This document shows, piece after piece, positions 21,286 to 29,430 of a stretch of 64,000 nt of DNA. The DNA is from Aminobacter ciceronei. GTDB taxonomy: Bacteria > Pseudomonadota > Alphaproteobacteria > Rhizobiales > Rhizobiaceae. A program made the position numbers and the translations under genes. The notes under the pieces were generated by a model. It did not search any database. It saw only the letters and a list, made by a program, of their open reading frames with translations, and was not told where the DNA came from. The stretch is taken from assembly GCF_014138625.1 (NCBI RefSeq), contig NZ_JACJHY010000026.1:44089-108088 (forward strand). Direction: 5' to 3'. Within the stretch, counting starts at the first letter, position 1, and the number at the start of each line of letters is the position of its first letter.

Positions 21286-22280
21286 GCCTGCTCCTCCATG
21301 AGGTGGAGCTGGTCGCGGTTGAAGGTCAGCATGACATGGGCGCCGTCCTCGGGCACGGCAGTACCTGACGGCAGCGTCGCGTGCAGTCTCAAGCCGTTGG
21401 CGTCGAGCGAAAGTTTGGTGGCCGCACCCAGATAGTGACGCGAGACGACGCGCGCCGCGACGCCGTCGCCAGACGTGTCGGAGCGGACACGGATCTGCTC
21501 CGGCCTGAGGCTGCCCCAGCGGTGTTGGCCGGCATAACGCTGGACAAAATCGGGCGGTAGCACGTTGGACGAACCGACGAAATCGGCGACGAAGCGCGAG
21601 GCCGGGCGCTGGTAGATTTCTTCCGGGGCACCGACCTGCATGATACGGCCGTCATTGAACACGGCGACCCGGTCGGCCATCGACAGCGCTTCGCCCTGGT
21701 CGTGGGTGACGAAGACGAAAGTGATGCCCAGCGCCTTCTGCAATTGCTTGAGTTCTTCCTGCATGCTCTCGCGCAGCTTGAGGTCGAGCGCACCGAGCGG
21801 CTCGTCGAGCAGCAGCACCTTGGGCTTGTTGACCAGCGCACGCGCCAGCGCCACACGCTGCCTCTGGCCGCCGGACAGCTGGCTCGGCTTGCGGCCGCCG
21901 TAACCCGGCAGTTGCACAAGCTTGAGCGCATCTTCGGCGGCGCGATGGCGCTCGTCCTTGCCAACGCCCTTGACCATCAGGCCGTAGGCGACGTTGTCGA
22001 GCACGTTGAGATGCGGAAACAGCGCGTAGTCCTGGAACACCGTGTTGACGTTGCGCCGGTAAGGCGGCACGCCTTCGGCACGTTCGCCGAAGATTGAGAT
22101 GCTGCCCGAGGTCGGCTGCTCGAAGCCGGCGATCAGCCGGAGGCAGGTGGTCTTGCCCGAACCCGAGGGACCCAGCATGGCGAAGAACTCACCAGGCTTG
22201 ATCTCGAGGTCGACGGCATCGACCGCGCGCACCGCGCCGAAATGGCGCGAGGTTTTCTGAAAGGCGACTGCTGGGGTCAT
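21282..22280 (-). CDS. ydcT: ABC transporter ATP-binding protein, PotA/YdcT type
   Basis: A 332-residue ATPase. Walker A GPSGSGKTT falls near residues 39-47, Q-loop VFQDYALFPHLNVLDNV, signature LSGGQRQRVALARAL, Walker B LLLDEPLGALDLKLR, and a C-terminal TOBE-like domain. ATG 22280 was chosen; the frame stays open upstream but without PotA-like sequence. It energises the permeases at 19509-21285. A repeat-containing gap of about 206 bases separates it from the binding-protein gene. Confidence 0.9.
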   Translation of the reverse strand: MTPAVAFQKTSRHFGAVRAVDAVDLEIKPGEFFAMLGPSGSGKTTCLRLIAGFEQPTSGSISIFGERAEGVPPYRRNVNTVFQDYALFPHLNVLDNVAYGLMVKGVGKDERHRAAEDALKLVQLPGYGGRKPSQLSGGQRQRVALARALVNKPKVLLLDEPLGALDLKLRESMQEELKQLQKALGITFVFVTHDQGEALSMADRVAVFNDGRIMQVGAPEEIYQRPASRFVADFVGSSNVLPPDFVQRYAGQHRWGSLRPEQIRVRSDTSGDGVAARVVSRHYLGAATKLSLDANGLRLHATLPSGTAVPEDGAHVMLTFNRDQLHLMEEQA

Positions 22281-22418
22281 CGTCTTTGGCTTCCGATGTC
22301 TGGGCCATGTGCGCCCGGGTGATGGCCTGGCCATGGCAACGCATCCGGCCGACCCACGGCCGCCGATGCTTGTCTGCCGCCGTCAGGCGGTCGTTTAAGC
22401 TCGGTTGGTGCCTCCGCC

Positions 22419-22467
22419 CCCTCTCCCCGTGGGGAGAGGGTCGGCCGCAAGCGGCCTGGCGAGGGGG
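22419..22467. repeat. Rhizobial intergenic palindrome between ydcS- and ydcT-like genes
   Basis: A near-perfect 10-base stem with a two-base loop (22419-22428 with 22431-22440, CCCTCTCCCC/GGGGAGAGGG), followed by GGCCGC/GCGGCC at 22443-22456 and then GCGAGGGGG. The composite form matches a frequent rhizobial intergenic repeat. It lies between the binding-protein and ATPase genes, where it may lower downstream expression. Confidence 0.55.
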
Positions 22468-22486
22468 CATCGTTTCGTTGCCGGCC

Positions 22487-23641
22487 TCAGCGGCCGCCGA
22501 TCACGCCGATATAGTCTGACACCCAGCGATAATAGGGCACGCATTGGTCGTTCTGGCTGGCGCATTTCGACACCGGGGTCCGCCAGAACTTGATCTTGGC
22601 GAAGTCCTCGAAGCCGTTGGCCTTGCAGCCCGCATCGGTCAGCAGTTCGTTGCCCTTGCAAGCAGCCGGCACGACCGGGTTAGACCCGAACCACGCAGCA
22701 AGATCGCCCTGCAGCTTGGGGTTCAGCGAATGCTCGAGCCACATATAGGCGCAGTTCGGATTGGCGGCATCGACATGCATCATCGTCGTGTCGGCCCAGC
22801 CGGTGGCGCCTTCCTCCGGGATCGTCGAGCCGACGGGCTGCTTTTCCGAGCCAAGCAGGTTGACCTGGAATGGCCACGATCCCGAAGCCACGACGCCTTC
22901 GTTCTTGAAGTCGTCGACCTGGATCATGGCGTCGTGCCAGTAGCGGCCGACAAGCGTACGCTGGACGCGCAGCAGGTCGAGGGCCGCCTTGTACTGGTCC
23001 TCGTTGAGCTCGTAGGGATCCTTGATACCGAGGTCGGGCTTGTGGGCCATCAGGTAGTTGGCAGCGTCCGCGATGTGGATCGCGCCGTCATAGGCCTGGA
23101 CGCGTCCCTTGTTGGGCTTGCCGTCGGGCAGGTCCATCGGCTCGAACACGACGTTCCAGCTCTTCGGCGCTTCCTTGAATACGTTGGTGTTGTACATCAG
23201 CACGTTGGGCCCCCACTGATAGGGCACGCCGTAATGCTGGCTGTCGACGGTGAACCACGGCGCATCCTTGAGGCGCTCATCGATGGTTGACCAGCTCTTG
23301 ACCAAATCGGTATTGATCGGCTGGACGCGCTTGCCGGCGACGAGGCGGAGCGAGGCGTCGCCCGAGGCAGTGACGAGGTCGAAGCCGCCTTCGTTCATCA
23401 GCGCGACCATTTCGTCAGACGTGGCTGCAGTCTTGACGTTGACCTTGCAGCCCGACGCCTTTTCGAACTCCGTCACCCAGTCGTAATTCTTGTCGGTCTC
23501 GCCACGCTCGATGTAGCCCGGCCAGGCGATGATGTTGACCTGCCCCTCGCCCTTGCCGATTTCCTTGACCTGCGCCACCGCCTGGCCGGAAAAGCTGCAG
23601 GCCAAGGCGATTGCCGTGCAGGATTTCAGAAATGTCTTCAT
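22487..23641 (-). CDS. ydcS: Polyamine-type ABC transporter substrate-binding protein, YdcS-like
   Basis: A 384-residue periplasmic binding protein with a signal peptide ending near VAQ (about residue 23). Long stretches agree with E. coli YdcS from memory: NIIAWPGYIERGETDKNYDW, VNVKTAATSDEMVALM, GGFDLVTASGDASLRL, PYQWGPNVLMYNTNVF and WFGSNPVVPAACKG. The E. coli protein is annotated as a spermidine/putrescine-binding component. GGGAGGATCGAG lies before ATG 23641. It is first in the operon with the ATPase, permeases and patD-like dehydrogenase, fitting uptake of putrescine or a related amine and its oxidation to GABA. Confidence 0.9.
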   Translation of the reverse strand: MKTFLKSCTAIALACSFSGQAVAQVKEIGKGEGQVNIIAWPGYIERGETDKNYDWVTEFEKASGCKVNVKTAATSDEMVALMNEGGFDLVTASGDASLRLVAGKRVQPINTDLVKSWSTIDERLKDAPWFTVDSQHYGVPYQWGPNVLMYNTNVFKEAPKSWNVVFEPMDLPDGKPNKGRVQAYDGAIHIADAANYLMAHKPDLGIKDPYELNEDQYKAALDLLRVQRTLVGRYWHDAMIQVDDFKNEGVVASGSWPFQVNLLGSEKQPVGSTIPEEGATGWADTTMMHVDAANPNCAYMWLEHSLNPKLQGDLAAWFGSNPVVPAACKGNELLTDAGCKANGFEDFAKIKFWRTPVSKCASQNDQCVPYYRWVSDYIGVIGGR

Positions 23642-23778
23642 CTCGATCCTCCCATGTGCAGGAACCGCTCTCCCATTGGCGGTGTTGCCCTGAGACGAAA
23701 GGTGCTGCGAAAGCGCAGGTTTCGCAAATTCATTCGAAAGAAGGGTGATATCGGTTTTTCCGATACCGAGCAGATGCG

Positions 23779-24690
23779 TCAAAGCTTCTGGCGAACAGTC
23801 CGCTGTGCTTGCGCGATGCCGATGAAATCGCGCGCCGCGGCTGGCAACGACGAGCCGCGCCGCCACACCATGCCGACCTGCACCACCGGCAGCGAACCCG
23901 AGACGTCGCGGGACTCGATACGATCGCCTTCCAGTGACCACGGCCGGTAGACGAGGTCGGGCAGCAGTGCCACCCCTGCCCCTGTCGCCACCAGCGAACG
24001 CACCGCCTCGACCGAACGTGTCCGGAAGGCGACATGCGGTTTGGCACCGATCGCCGAAAGCAGTTTGCCGGTGTTTTCCTCGATCTCGTCGACCGACAGC
24101 ATGATCAGTGGCTCGGATGCGATGTCGCCCACGCTGATGATTTCTGCCGAGGCGAGCGGATGGCCGAGCGGTAGCCAGAGACGATAGGCGGAGACCTCGA
24201 GGATTTCCGATTGCAGAGCCATGCGGTCACGCAGGTTGGATGTGACCATGACGGCGAGATCGAGCTTGCCGCCGACAAGCAGATGCTCGAGGTAGTCGCC
24301 ATTGTCCTCGATGGCCGAGATCTCGACAGCCGGATGGGCGCGGCGGTAGCGCGCAAGAAGATCGGACAGCACGTAACCCGCAACCAGCGAAGTGACGCCA
24401 AGTTTGAGCTGTCCGGTCGCGGTCGCCTGCCCGCCGAAAAAGGTGCGCCGGGCGTCGGAGACGTCGGCCAGGATCTTGGTGGCGTGGCGCAGGAACTGGT
24501 GGCCCTTATGGGTGATGTTGAGTCCGCGCGGATGACGCTCGAACAGCTCGACGCCGAGGTCGGCTTCCAGCTCCTTGATCGCCTCGGTCACCGACGACTG
24601 CGAGATCGACAGGTTCTGCGCCGCGCGCGAGATCGTGCCCTGCTCGGCGACGGCAACGAAGAACTGAAGCTGGCGAAGCGTGAAGGCCAT
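23779..24690 (-). CDS. LysR family transcriptional regulator
   Basis: A 303-residue LysR regulator. The N-terminal winged helix-turn-helix (residues 3-60, TLRQLQFFVAVAEQGTISRAAQNLSISQSSVTEAIKELE) is intact, followed by the substrate-binding regulatory domain. It lies just upstream of, and in the same direction as, the YdcS-like gene (137-base gap), not divergently, so it may be transcribed into the transport operon. Control of that operon in response to an amine is a reasonable guess from position only. Confidence 0.88.
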   Translation of the reverse strand: MAFTLRQLQFFVAVAEQGTISRAAQNLSISQSSVTEAIKELEADLGVELFERHPRGLNITHKGHQFLRHATKILADVSDARRTFFGGQATATGQLKLGVTSLVAGYVLSDLLARYRRAHPAVEISAIEDNGDYLEHLLVGGKLDLAVMVTSNLRDRMALQSEILEVSAYRLWLPLGHPLASAEIISVGDIASEPLIMLSVDEIEENTGKLLSAIGAKPHVAFRTRSVEAVRSLVATGAGVALLPDLVYRPWSLEGDRIESRDVSGSLPVVQVGMVWRRGSSLPAAARDFIGIAQAQRTVRQKL

Positions 24691-24784
24691 GGCCGGAGTA
24701 GACAGGGCGGTGGGGGATTTGGGAAGGCCCTCGCCAAACCACGCTTGTTGTTACGATGGGAAAAGGCCCGCCACCATCGATCGT

Positions 24785-24814
24785 ATCCCGGGCGAGCGAA
24801 GCGAGACCCGGGAT
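24785..24814. repeat. Palindrome upstream of the LysR gene
   Basis: ATCCCGGG at 24785-24792 and CCCGGGAT at 24807-24814 form an 8-base perfect stem around a 14-base loop rich in GCGA/GCGAG. This matches a frequent rhizobial dispersed palindrome. It lies about 95 bases upstream of the LysR start. Confidence 0.55.
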
Positions 24815-24880
24815 GACGTGTCAGAGTCGACAGAGCGCGAAAGGTCCGATGCCAAATTGCGCAGATAGCGATCCTTTGCA

Positions 24881-25058
24881 CCCCCCTCTGGCCTGCCGGC
24901 CATCTCCCCCACCAGGAGGGAGATCACCCCTTCATCCCCGTCCCAGCCAAACACCAACGTCGCAAAGCCAATCCTTACGACGCAGCAGGATGGGCGCCGA
25001 CCGCGACGCGACTAATCTCCCTCCTTGTGGGGGAGATGGCCGGCAGGCCAGAGGGGGG
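24881..25058. repeat. 44-base inverted repeat with a 90-base spacer
   Basis: The arm at 24881-24924 and the reverse complement of 25015-25058 agree at 43 of 44 positions by hand comparison. The one difference is ACCAGG in the left arm versus ACAAGG in the right. Each arm itself holds smaller palindromes (GGCCTGCCGGCC; CTCCC...GGGAG). The spacer shows no gene. Transcribed, the arms would form a very stable stem. The arms are related to common rhizobial CTCCCCC-type intergenic repeats. Confidence 0.8.
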
Positions 25059-25168
25059 GGGCGAAGGGATTAGGCAGTCGAGATTGGCACCGACACGCTC
25101 GGAGCAGCCTGCCAATAGAACTTCACGACCGTAGGAGTTCTCTCCCCGCTCAAATCGGAAAACGTGCC

Positions 25169-25195
25169 AAAAAATAAGGCGGGAAATCCCCGCCT
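25169..25195 (-). terminator. Intrinsic terminator of the PHO-box ABC operon
   Basis: AGGCGGG at 25177-25183 pairs with CCCGCCT at 25189-25195. Read on the minus strand the stem is followed by TTATTTTTT (25169-25176), a typical U-tract. It lies 40 bases beyond the stop of the ATPase gene at 25236 and marks the end of that operon. Confidence 0.8.
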
Positions 25196-25235
25196 CTTTG
25201 AAATGCCAATGGTCCGCGCGAAGGGCAGCGGCCCC

Positions 25236-26300
25236 CTAGTGCAGCACCAGCACGTCTCCGGAGGAGAAGCTGATTTCGGTCTTCTGGCCAACGACCGGCG
25301 GTGGGCTGCTCGGGCTGTTGAAGGTGTCGAGCGAGACGACGTTCTGGCCGACGCCGACGCGTACGCGGATGACCGAGCCCAGGAAATGCACGTCGGCGAT
25401 CTGGCCGGTGAGGTTCGAATCGTTGCCGGCCTTGCGGCCGAGCGAGATCGCCTCGGGACGCAGCGCCAGCGACAGCGTATCGCCTGACTTGGAGCCGTTG
25501 AGCTTGCCCTTGAGGCCGATCTCCTCGGCGTTGATCTTGACAGTGCCGGAGGCGGCGTCGCTGATCGTGCCTTCGAGCACGTTGAGCGTGCCGACGAAAT
25601 TGGCGACGAACTTGGTCGACGGGCGGTTGTAGATCTCGAACGGCGTGCCGGTTTGGTCGGCGCGGCCCTCATTCATCACCACGATGCGGTCGGACATCGA
25701 CAGCGCCTCCTCCTGGTCGTGGGTGACGAAGATGGTGGTGATGCCGAGCTTCTTCTGGATCGAACGGATTTCCTCGCGCAGCGAGATGCGAACCTTGGCG
25801 TCGAGCGCCGACAGCGGCTCGTCGAGCAGCAAGAGCTTGGGCTTGGGTGCCAGCGCGCGGGCAAGAGCTATGCGCTGCTGCTGGCCGCCGGAAAGCTGGT
25901 AGGGATAGCGGTCGCCGAAGTCGGGCAGCTTGATGATGCCGAGCATCTCGTCGATGCGCGCCTGGGCCTCCGCCTTGGGCACGCCGGCAACCTTGAGGCC
26001 AAAGCCGATGTTCTGGGCGACGGTCAGGTTGGGGAACAGCGCATAGGCCTGAAACACCATGCCGATGTTACGCTGGTTGGGCTTGAGGCCGGTGACATCC
26101 TTGCCGCCGATCAGCACCTTGCCGGCGCTGGGCTCCTCGAAGCCGGCGACGATGCGCAGCATGGTCGTCTTGCCGCAGCCCGATGGTCCGAGGAACGAGA
26201 CGAACTCGCCGGCACCGACGTCGAGGTTGAAGTCCTTGACCACGGCGACGTTGCCGAAGGATTTCTTGACGTTCTGGATGGAAAGGAAGGGATCGGCCAT
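25236..26300 (-). CDS. ABC transporter ATP-binding protein (PotA/FbpC type)
   Basis: A 354-residue ATPase with Walker A GPSGCGKTT (about 38-46), Q-loop VFQAYALFPNLTVAQNIGFG, signature LSGGQQQRIALARAL, Walker B LLLDEPLSALDAKVR and a C-terminal TOBE domain (LRPEAISLG). It is last in the four-gene operon and drives the permeases at 26320-28022. Substrate specificity cannot be read from the ATPase: polyamine, ferric-iron and aminoethylphosphonate importers all use this type. Confidence 0.9.
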   Translation of the reverse strand: MADPFLSIQNVKKSFGNVAVVKDFNLDVGAGEFVSFLGPSGCGKTTMLRIVAGFEEPSAGKVLIGGKDVTGLKPNQRNIGMVFQAYALFPNLTVAQNIGFGLKVAGVPKAEAQARIDEMLGIIKLPDFGDRYPYQLSGGQQQRIALARALAPKPKLLLLDEPLSALDAKVRISLREEIRSIQKKLGITTIFVTHDQEEALSMSDRIVVMNEGRADQTGTPFEIYNRPSTKFVANFVGTLNVLEGTISDAASGTVKINAEEIGLKGKLNGSKSGDTLSLALRPEAISLGRKAGNDSNLTGQIADVHFLGSVIRVRVGVGQNVVSLDTFNSPSSPPPVVGQKTEISFSSGDVLVLH

Positions 26301-26319
26301 TGGCTTGTGCTCTTCTTGT

Positions 26320-27111
26320 TCAGTTCGGGCGGTTTGCCGACTTCGGCGCGAAACGGGCGAGGATCTGGATCACCGACATGCAGCCCCAGGTGATGGCAAA
26401 GGCGATGACCGCAAGTGCCGCCGGCTCATAGGCGCGGTTGGCGCCGATGTTCTGCAGATACGGACCGAAGGCCGGACGGTTGAGCAGGCTGGCCAGCGTG
26501 AACTCGCCGATGACGATGGCGAAGGTCAGGAAGGCGCCCGACAGCACGGCGATCAGCACGTTGGGCAGGATGACGCGGGCGATGATCGTGGCCCAGCCGG
26601 CACCGAGGATCTGCGCGGCTTCGGTCAGCGTGCGCACATCGATGGTGCGCAGACCGGTGTCGACCGCACGGTACATGTAGGGCAGCGCCAGCGTGGCATA
26701 GCCGATGACCAGCAGCGCATCGGTGCCACGCGCCGAGCCGAGGAACGGCAGCGGCGAGTTGGAGCCATACATCCTGATGTAGCCGAAGACGATGACGATG
26801 GCCGGGATGACGAGCGGCAGCAGCGTGATGAACTCGACGATCGGCCGGAGATGCGGCATGCGCAGCCTGATCCAGTAGGCCGTCGGCACGACGAGGAAGA
26901 CGCCGAGCAGGATGGTGAAGACTGCAACCGTTACCGAATAGCCGAAGGTTTCCTGGAAACGGCTGTCGCCGAGCACGACACGATAGGCGTCGAAGGAATA
27001 TTCGCCGCGGCGCATGCGCAGCGAGAACTCGAAGGTGGCGATCAGCGGGATGAAGAAATAGGCGGCGCCGACGGCAAAGACGAGCCAGGCCCAGAAACGG
27101 GAGGTCTTCAT
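26320..27111 (-). CDS. ABC transporter permease, PotC-like
   Basis: A 263-residue inner-membrane permease with about six spans. The EAA loop is RTLTEAAQILGAGWATIIARVILPNV. ATG 27111 was chosen because it overlaps the upstream stop as ATGA; the GTG at 27120 is less likely. It pairs with the permease at 27108-28022. Confidence 0.88.
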   Translation of the reverse strand: MKTSRFWAWLVFAVGAAYFFIPLIATFEFSLRMRRGEYSFDAYRVVLGDSRFQETFGYSVTVAVFTILLGVFLVVPTAYWIRLRMPHLRPIVEFITLLPLVIPAIVIVFGYIRMYGSNSPLPFLGSARGTDALLVIGYATLALPYMYRAVDTGLRTIDVRTLTEAAQILGAGWATIIARVILPNVLIAVLSGAFLTFAIVIGEFTLASLLNRPAFGPYLQNIGANRAYEPAALAVIAFAITWGCMSVIQILARFAPKSANRPN

Positions 27112-28022
27112 TTGAGCCACCTCTCCGAGCGGGTTCGGAACCAGATGTAGAAGATGTTGGCGAGGCCGGTGACGACGATCATGCCGAAGGCCAGCGCATA
27201 GCCGAGATGTGGGTTGTGCAGCACGTCACCGCGGATCTGCGCATAGAGCTTGATCGGCACGATGTTGAGCGATGAGCCGGTAAAGGCATAGGCCGTGGCG
27301 ATGGCGCCGAAGGAATTGGCAAACAGCAGGATGACCGTGCCGAGGAAGCTCGGCCACAGCACCGGGATGACGACCATGCGCCAGTACTGCCAGGTGGTGG
27401 CGCCGAGCGTGGCGGCCGCCTCGCCCCATTCACGCTTCAGGCCGTCGATCGCCGGCGTGATGATGACGATCATCAGCGGGATCTGAAAGAACAGGTAAAC
27501 GATGATCAGGCCCCAGGACGTCAACACGTTGAATCCCAGCGCGTAGATGTCGATGCCGATGCCGCGCAGCAACACCGTGACCAGGCCGAGGCGGCCAAGC
27601 GTCGCGAGGAAGGCGAAGGCCAGCGGCACGCCGGCGAAATTGGAGGCGACGCCCGAAAACGTCATCGTCGACGAGCGCACCCAGCTCGGCAGGCCGCCGC
27701 GCACGATGGCGATCGCCATTGCAAGACCGATGAAGGCGCCGATAGTGGCCGACCAGAAGCTGATCTTAATCGACACCCAATAGGCGTCGCGGATCGAAGC
27801 GTCGAGGAACAGCTGGCGGATATTGTCGAGCGTGTACTCACCCTGGTCGTTTTGGAAGGCGCCGATGACGAGATAGAGCGTCGGCAGGATCAGGAACATC
27901 AAGGCGAAGATGAAGAACGGCGCGACGCCGAGCCAATGGGTCGGCAAGCGGAAACCGCGGGTCGCATCCGGCGGAGCGGAGCGTGCGGCGATGGCCGGGT
28001 CGGATATGCTGGCTTGGGTCAT
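27108..28022 (-). CDS. ABC transporter permease, PotB-like
   Basis: A 304-residue permease with a cytoplasmic N-terminus (about 35 residues) and about six membrane helices, including FFIFALMFLILPTLYLVIGAF. The EAA loop is GLKREWGEAAATLGATTWQYWRMVVIPVLWP. It follows the binding-protein gene by 63 bases and overlaps the next permease by four. It forms half of the channel of the PHO-box-linked importer. Confidence 0.88.
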   Translation of the reverse strand: MTQASISDPAIAARSAPPDATRGFRLPTHWLGVAPFFIFALMFLILPTLYLVIGAFQNDQGEYTLDNIRQLFLDASIRDAYWVSIKISFWSATIGAFIGLAMAIAIVRGGLPSWVRSSTMTFSGVASNFAGVPLAFAFLATLGRLGLVTVLLRGIGIDIYALGFNVLTSWGLIIVYLFFQIPLMIVIITPAIDGLKREWGEAAATLGATTWQYWRMVVIPVLWPSFLGTVILLFANSFGAIATAYAFTGSSLNIVPIKLYAQIRGDVLHNPHLGYALAFGMIVVTGLANIFYIWFRTRSERWLK

Positions 28023-28085
28023 CGGAGCGCCGTCTCGAGAGAAAATGCGGGCGGCCGCGAAGCCGCCCGCGATGGCAGAGATCAG

Positions 28086-29192
28086 TTACTGAACGTTGGC
28101 GCCGACAACGGCATCCCACTGCTTGGTGATCGCTTCCTTGCCCTTGGCCTGGTCTTCAAGCGTCGGGAACACGGCCTTTTCATAGGCAGCGGCCGGCGGC
28201 AGCTTGTCGAGCATTTCCTGCGGGATCTTGCCATTCTTTGCGAGATCGTTGAAGCGGATCGGGTGGCAGTAGCCCTTCAGCCAGCCGAGCTGACCTTCGT
28301 CGGAATAGAGATACTCCATCCACAGCTTGGCAGCGTTCGGGTGCGGCGCATAAGCGCTGATCGCCTGGACGTAGACGCCAGCAACGACGCCCGAAGCCGG
28401 AACGATGACGTCGACCGGCGGGTTGCCGTTCAGCGTGTCGCGGCCCGCAAGGGCGTTGTAGTCCCAGGTGATCAGGATCGGGGTCTGGCCCTGGGCGAGC
28501 GTCGCCGACTTGCCGATGACCGGCACGAAGTTGCCCTTGGCGTTCAGTTCCTTGAAGAAGGCGAGGCCCTTCTCGGCGGCCGAGGCGGCGTCGGTGGCAC
28601 CCGAGCCGAGACCGGCGGCATAGACGCCCTGGATCGCCTGATTGGACGCGCGCGGATCACCGGCAAGCGCAACCGAGTTCTTATACTCGTCCTTGAGCAG
28701 GTCGGCCCAGTCGGCCGGCGGGTTCTTGACGAGGTCCTTGTTCACTTCGAAGGACAGCACGCCGTAATAGTCGCCGTACCAGTAGCCTTCGGCGTCCTTG
28801 GCGGTGTCAGGGATCGAATCCCAGGTCGCGACCTTGTAGGGCTGGATCAGGCCGTCGGCCTTGGCCTGCGGACCGTAGGAGAGACCGACGTCGATGACGT
28901 CAGGCGCCTGCGGGCCCTTGTTGTCCTTGTTGGCCTTGATCGCCTCGATCTCGTCGCTGGAGCCCGCGTCGGGGTTCAGCTCGTTGACGGTGATCTCCGG
29001 GTACTTCTTCTTGAAGCCTTCGATGACGGCGCCATATCCGCACCAGTCATGCGGCAGCGCGATCGTGGTCAGCTGGCCCTCCGCCTTCGCGGCGGCTTCG
29101 AGTGCGGCCATATCCTGGGCCGACACAAAAGCCGTCGTCACCATCAGCGACGCCGCGCTTAGGGAAAGCACTTTCCCTGCAAACTTGAACAT
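28086..29192 (-). CDS. ABC transporter substrate-binding protein, FbpA/AfuA-like
   Basis: A 368-residue periplasmic binding protein with a signal peptide ending near VSAQ (about residue 25). The mature part reads LTTIALPHDWCGYGAVIEGFKK, SSDEIEAIKANKDNKGPQAPDVIDVG, WADLLKDEYKNSVALAGDPR and ITWDYNAL, the pattern of the extracellular solute-binding group that includes ferric-ion, AfuA-type and some aminoethylphosphonate-binding proteins. ATG 29192 has GGAGAG five bases upstream. A PHO-box-like site lies 58 bases upstream, so phosphate starvation may switch it on. Candidate substrates are a phosphonate, phosphoester or iron complex. No phn genes are nearby. Confidence 0.85.
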   Translation of the reverse strand: MFKFAGKVLSLSAASLMVTTAFVSAQDMAALEAAAKAEGQLTTIALPHDWCGYGAVIEGFKKKYPEITVNELNPDAGSSDEIEAIKANKDNKGPQAPDVIDVGLSYGPQAKADGLIQPYKVATWDSIPDTAKDAEGYWYGDYYGVLSFEVNKDLVKNPPADWADLLKDEYKNSVALAGDPRASNQAIQGVYAAGLGSGATDAASAAEKGLAFFKELNAKGNFVPVIGKSATLAQGQTPILITWDYNALAGRDTLNGNPPVDVIVPASGVVAGVYVQAISAYAPHPNAAKLWMEYLYSDEGQLGWLKGYCHPIRFNDLAKNGKIPQEMLDKLPPAAAYEKAVFPTLEDQAKGKEAITKQWDAVVGANVQ

Positions 29193-29249
29193 GTGTTCTC
29201 TCCGTTGAACTGACGCCATGAGACGCCTGCGATGCGGTAATAGCTTCAT

Positions 29250-29267
29250 GTGACAGTCGCATGAAAG
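29250..29267 (-). promoter_or_regulatory. PHO-box-like PhoB site
   Basis: On the minus strand CTTTCAT-GCGA-CTGTCAC lies 58 bases before the binding-protein start codon. It matches 12 of 14 informative bases of the PHO-box consensus CTGTCAT-N4-CTGTCAT. A weaker third unit, GCTTCAT, sits 11 bases further upstream (29272-29278), giving the 11-base periodicity expected of PhoB arrays. Confidence 0.65.
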
Positions 29268-29430
29268 TTCCATGAAGCCACCGCCCGCAGTGGAAAAAAG
29301 TTAACTACTTTTAATCGGTTGTCGCAATCGTCGCCGTTGTTTACCGGCTAATTAAATTCCGAATGTCCCCCAAGCCCTCCCCCTTTGTTTTGCCGACTAT
29401 ACAATTCGGGATCGTGTCCGAGCACTAGTC

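Larger units (their letters stand above)
24691..25235. other. Gene-free, repeat-rich gap
   Basis: This 545-base stretch has no supported gene on either strand. It contains a palindrome at 24785-24814, a 44-base inverted repeat (24881-24924 and 25015-25058) around a 90-base spacer, and a minus-strand terminator at 25169-25195. The promoter of the LysR gene must lie at its left end. Open frames here are short and have no recognisable product. Confidence 0.7.
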
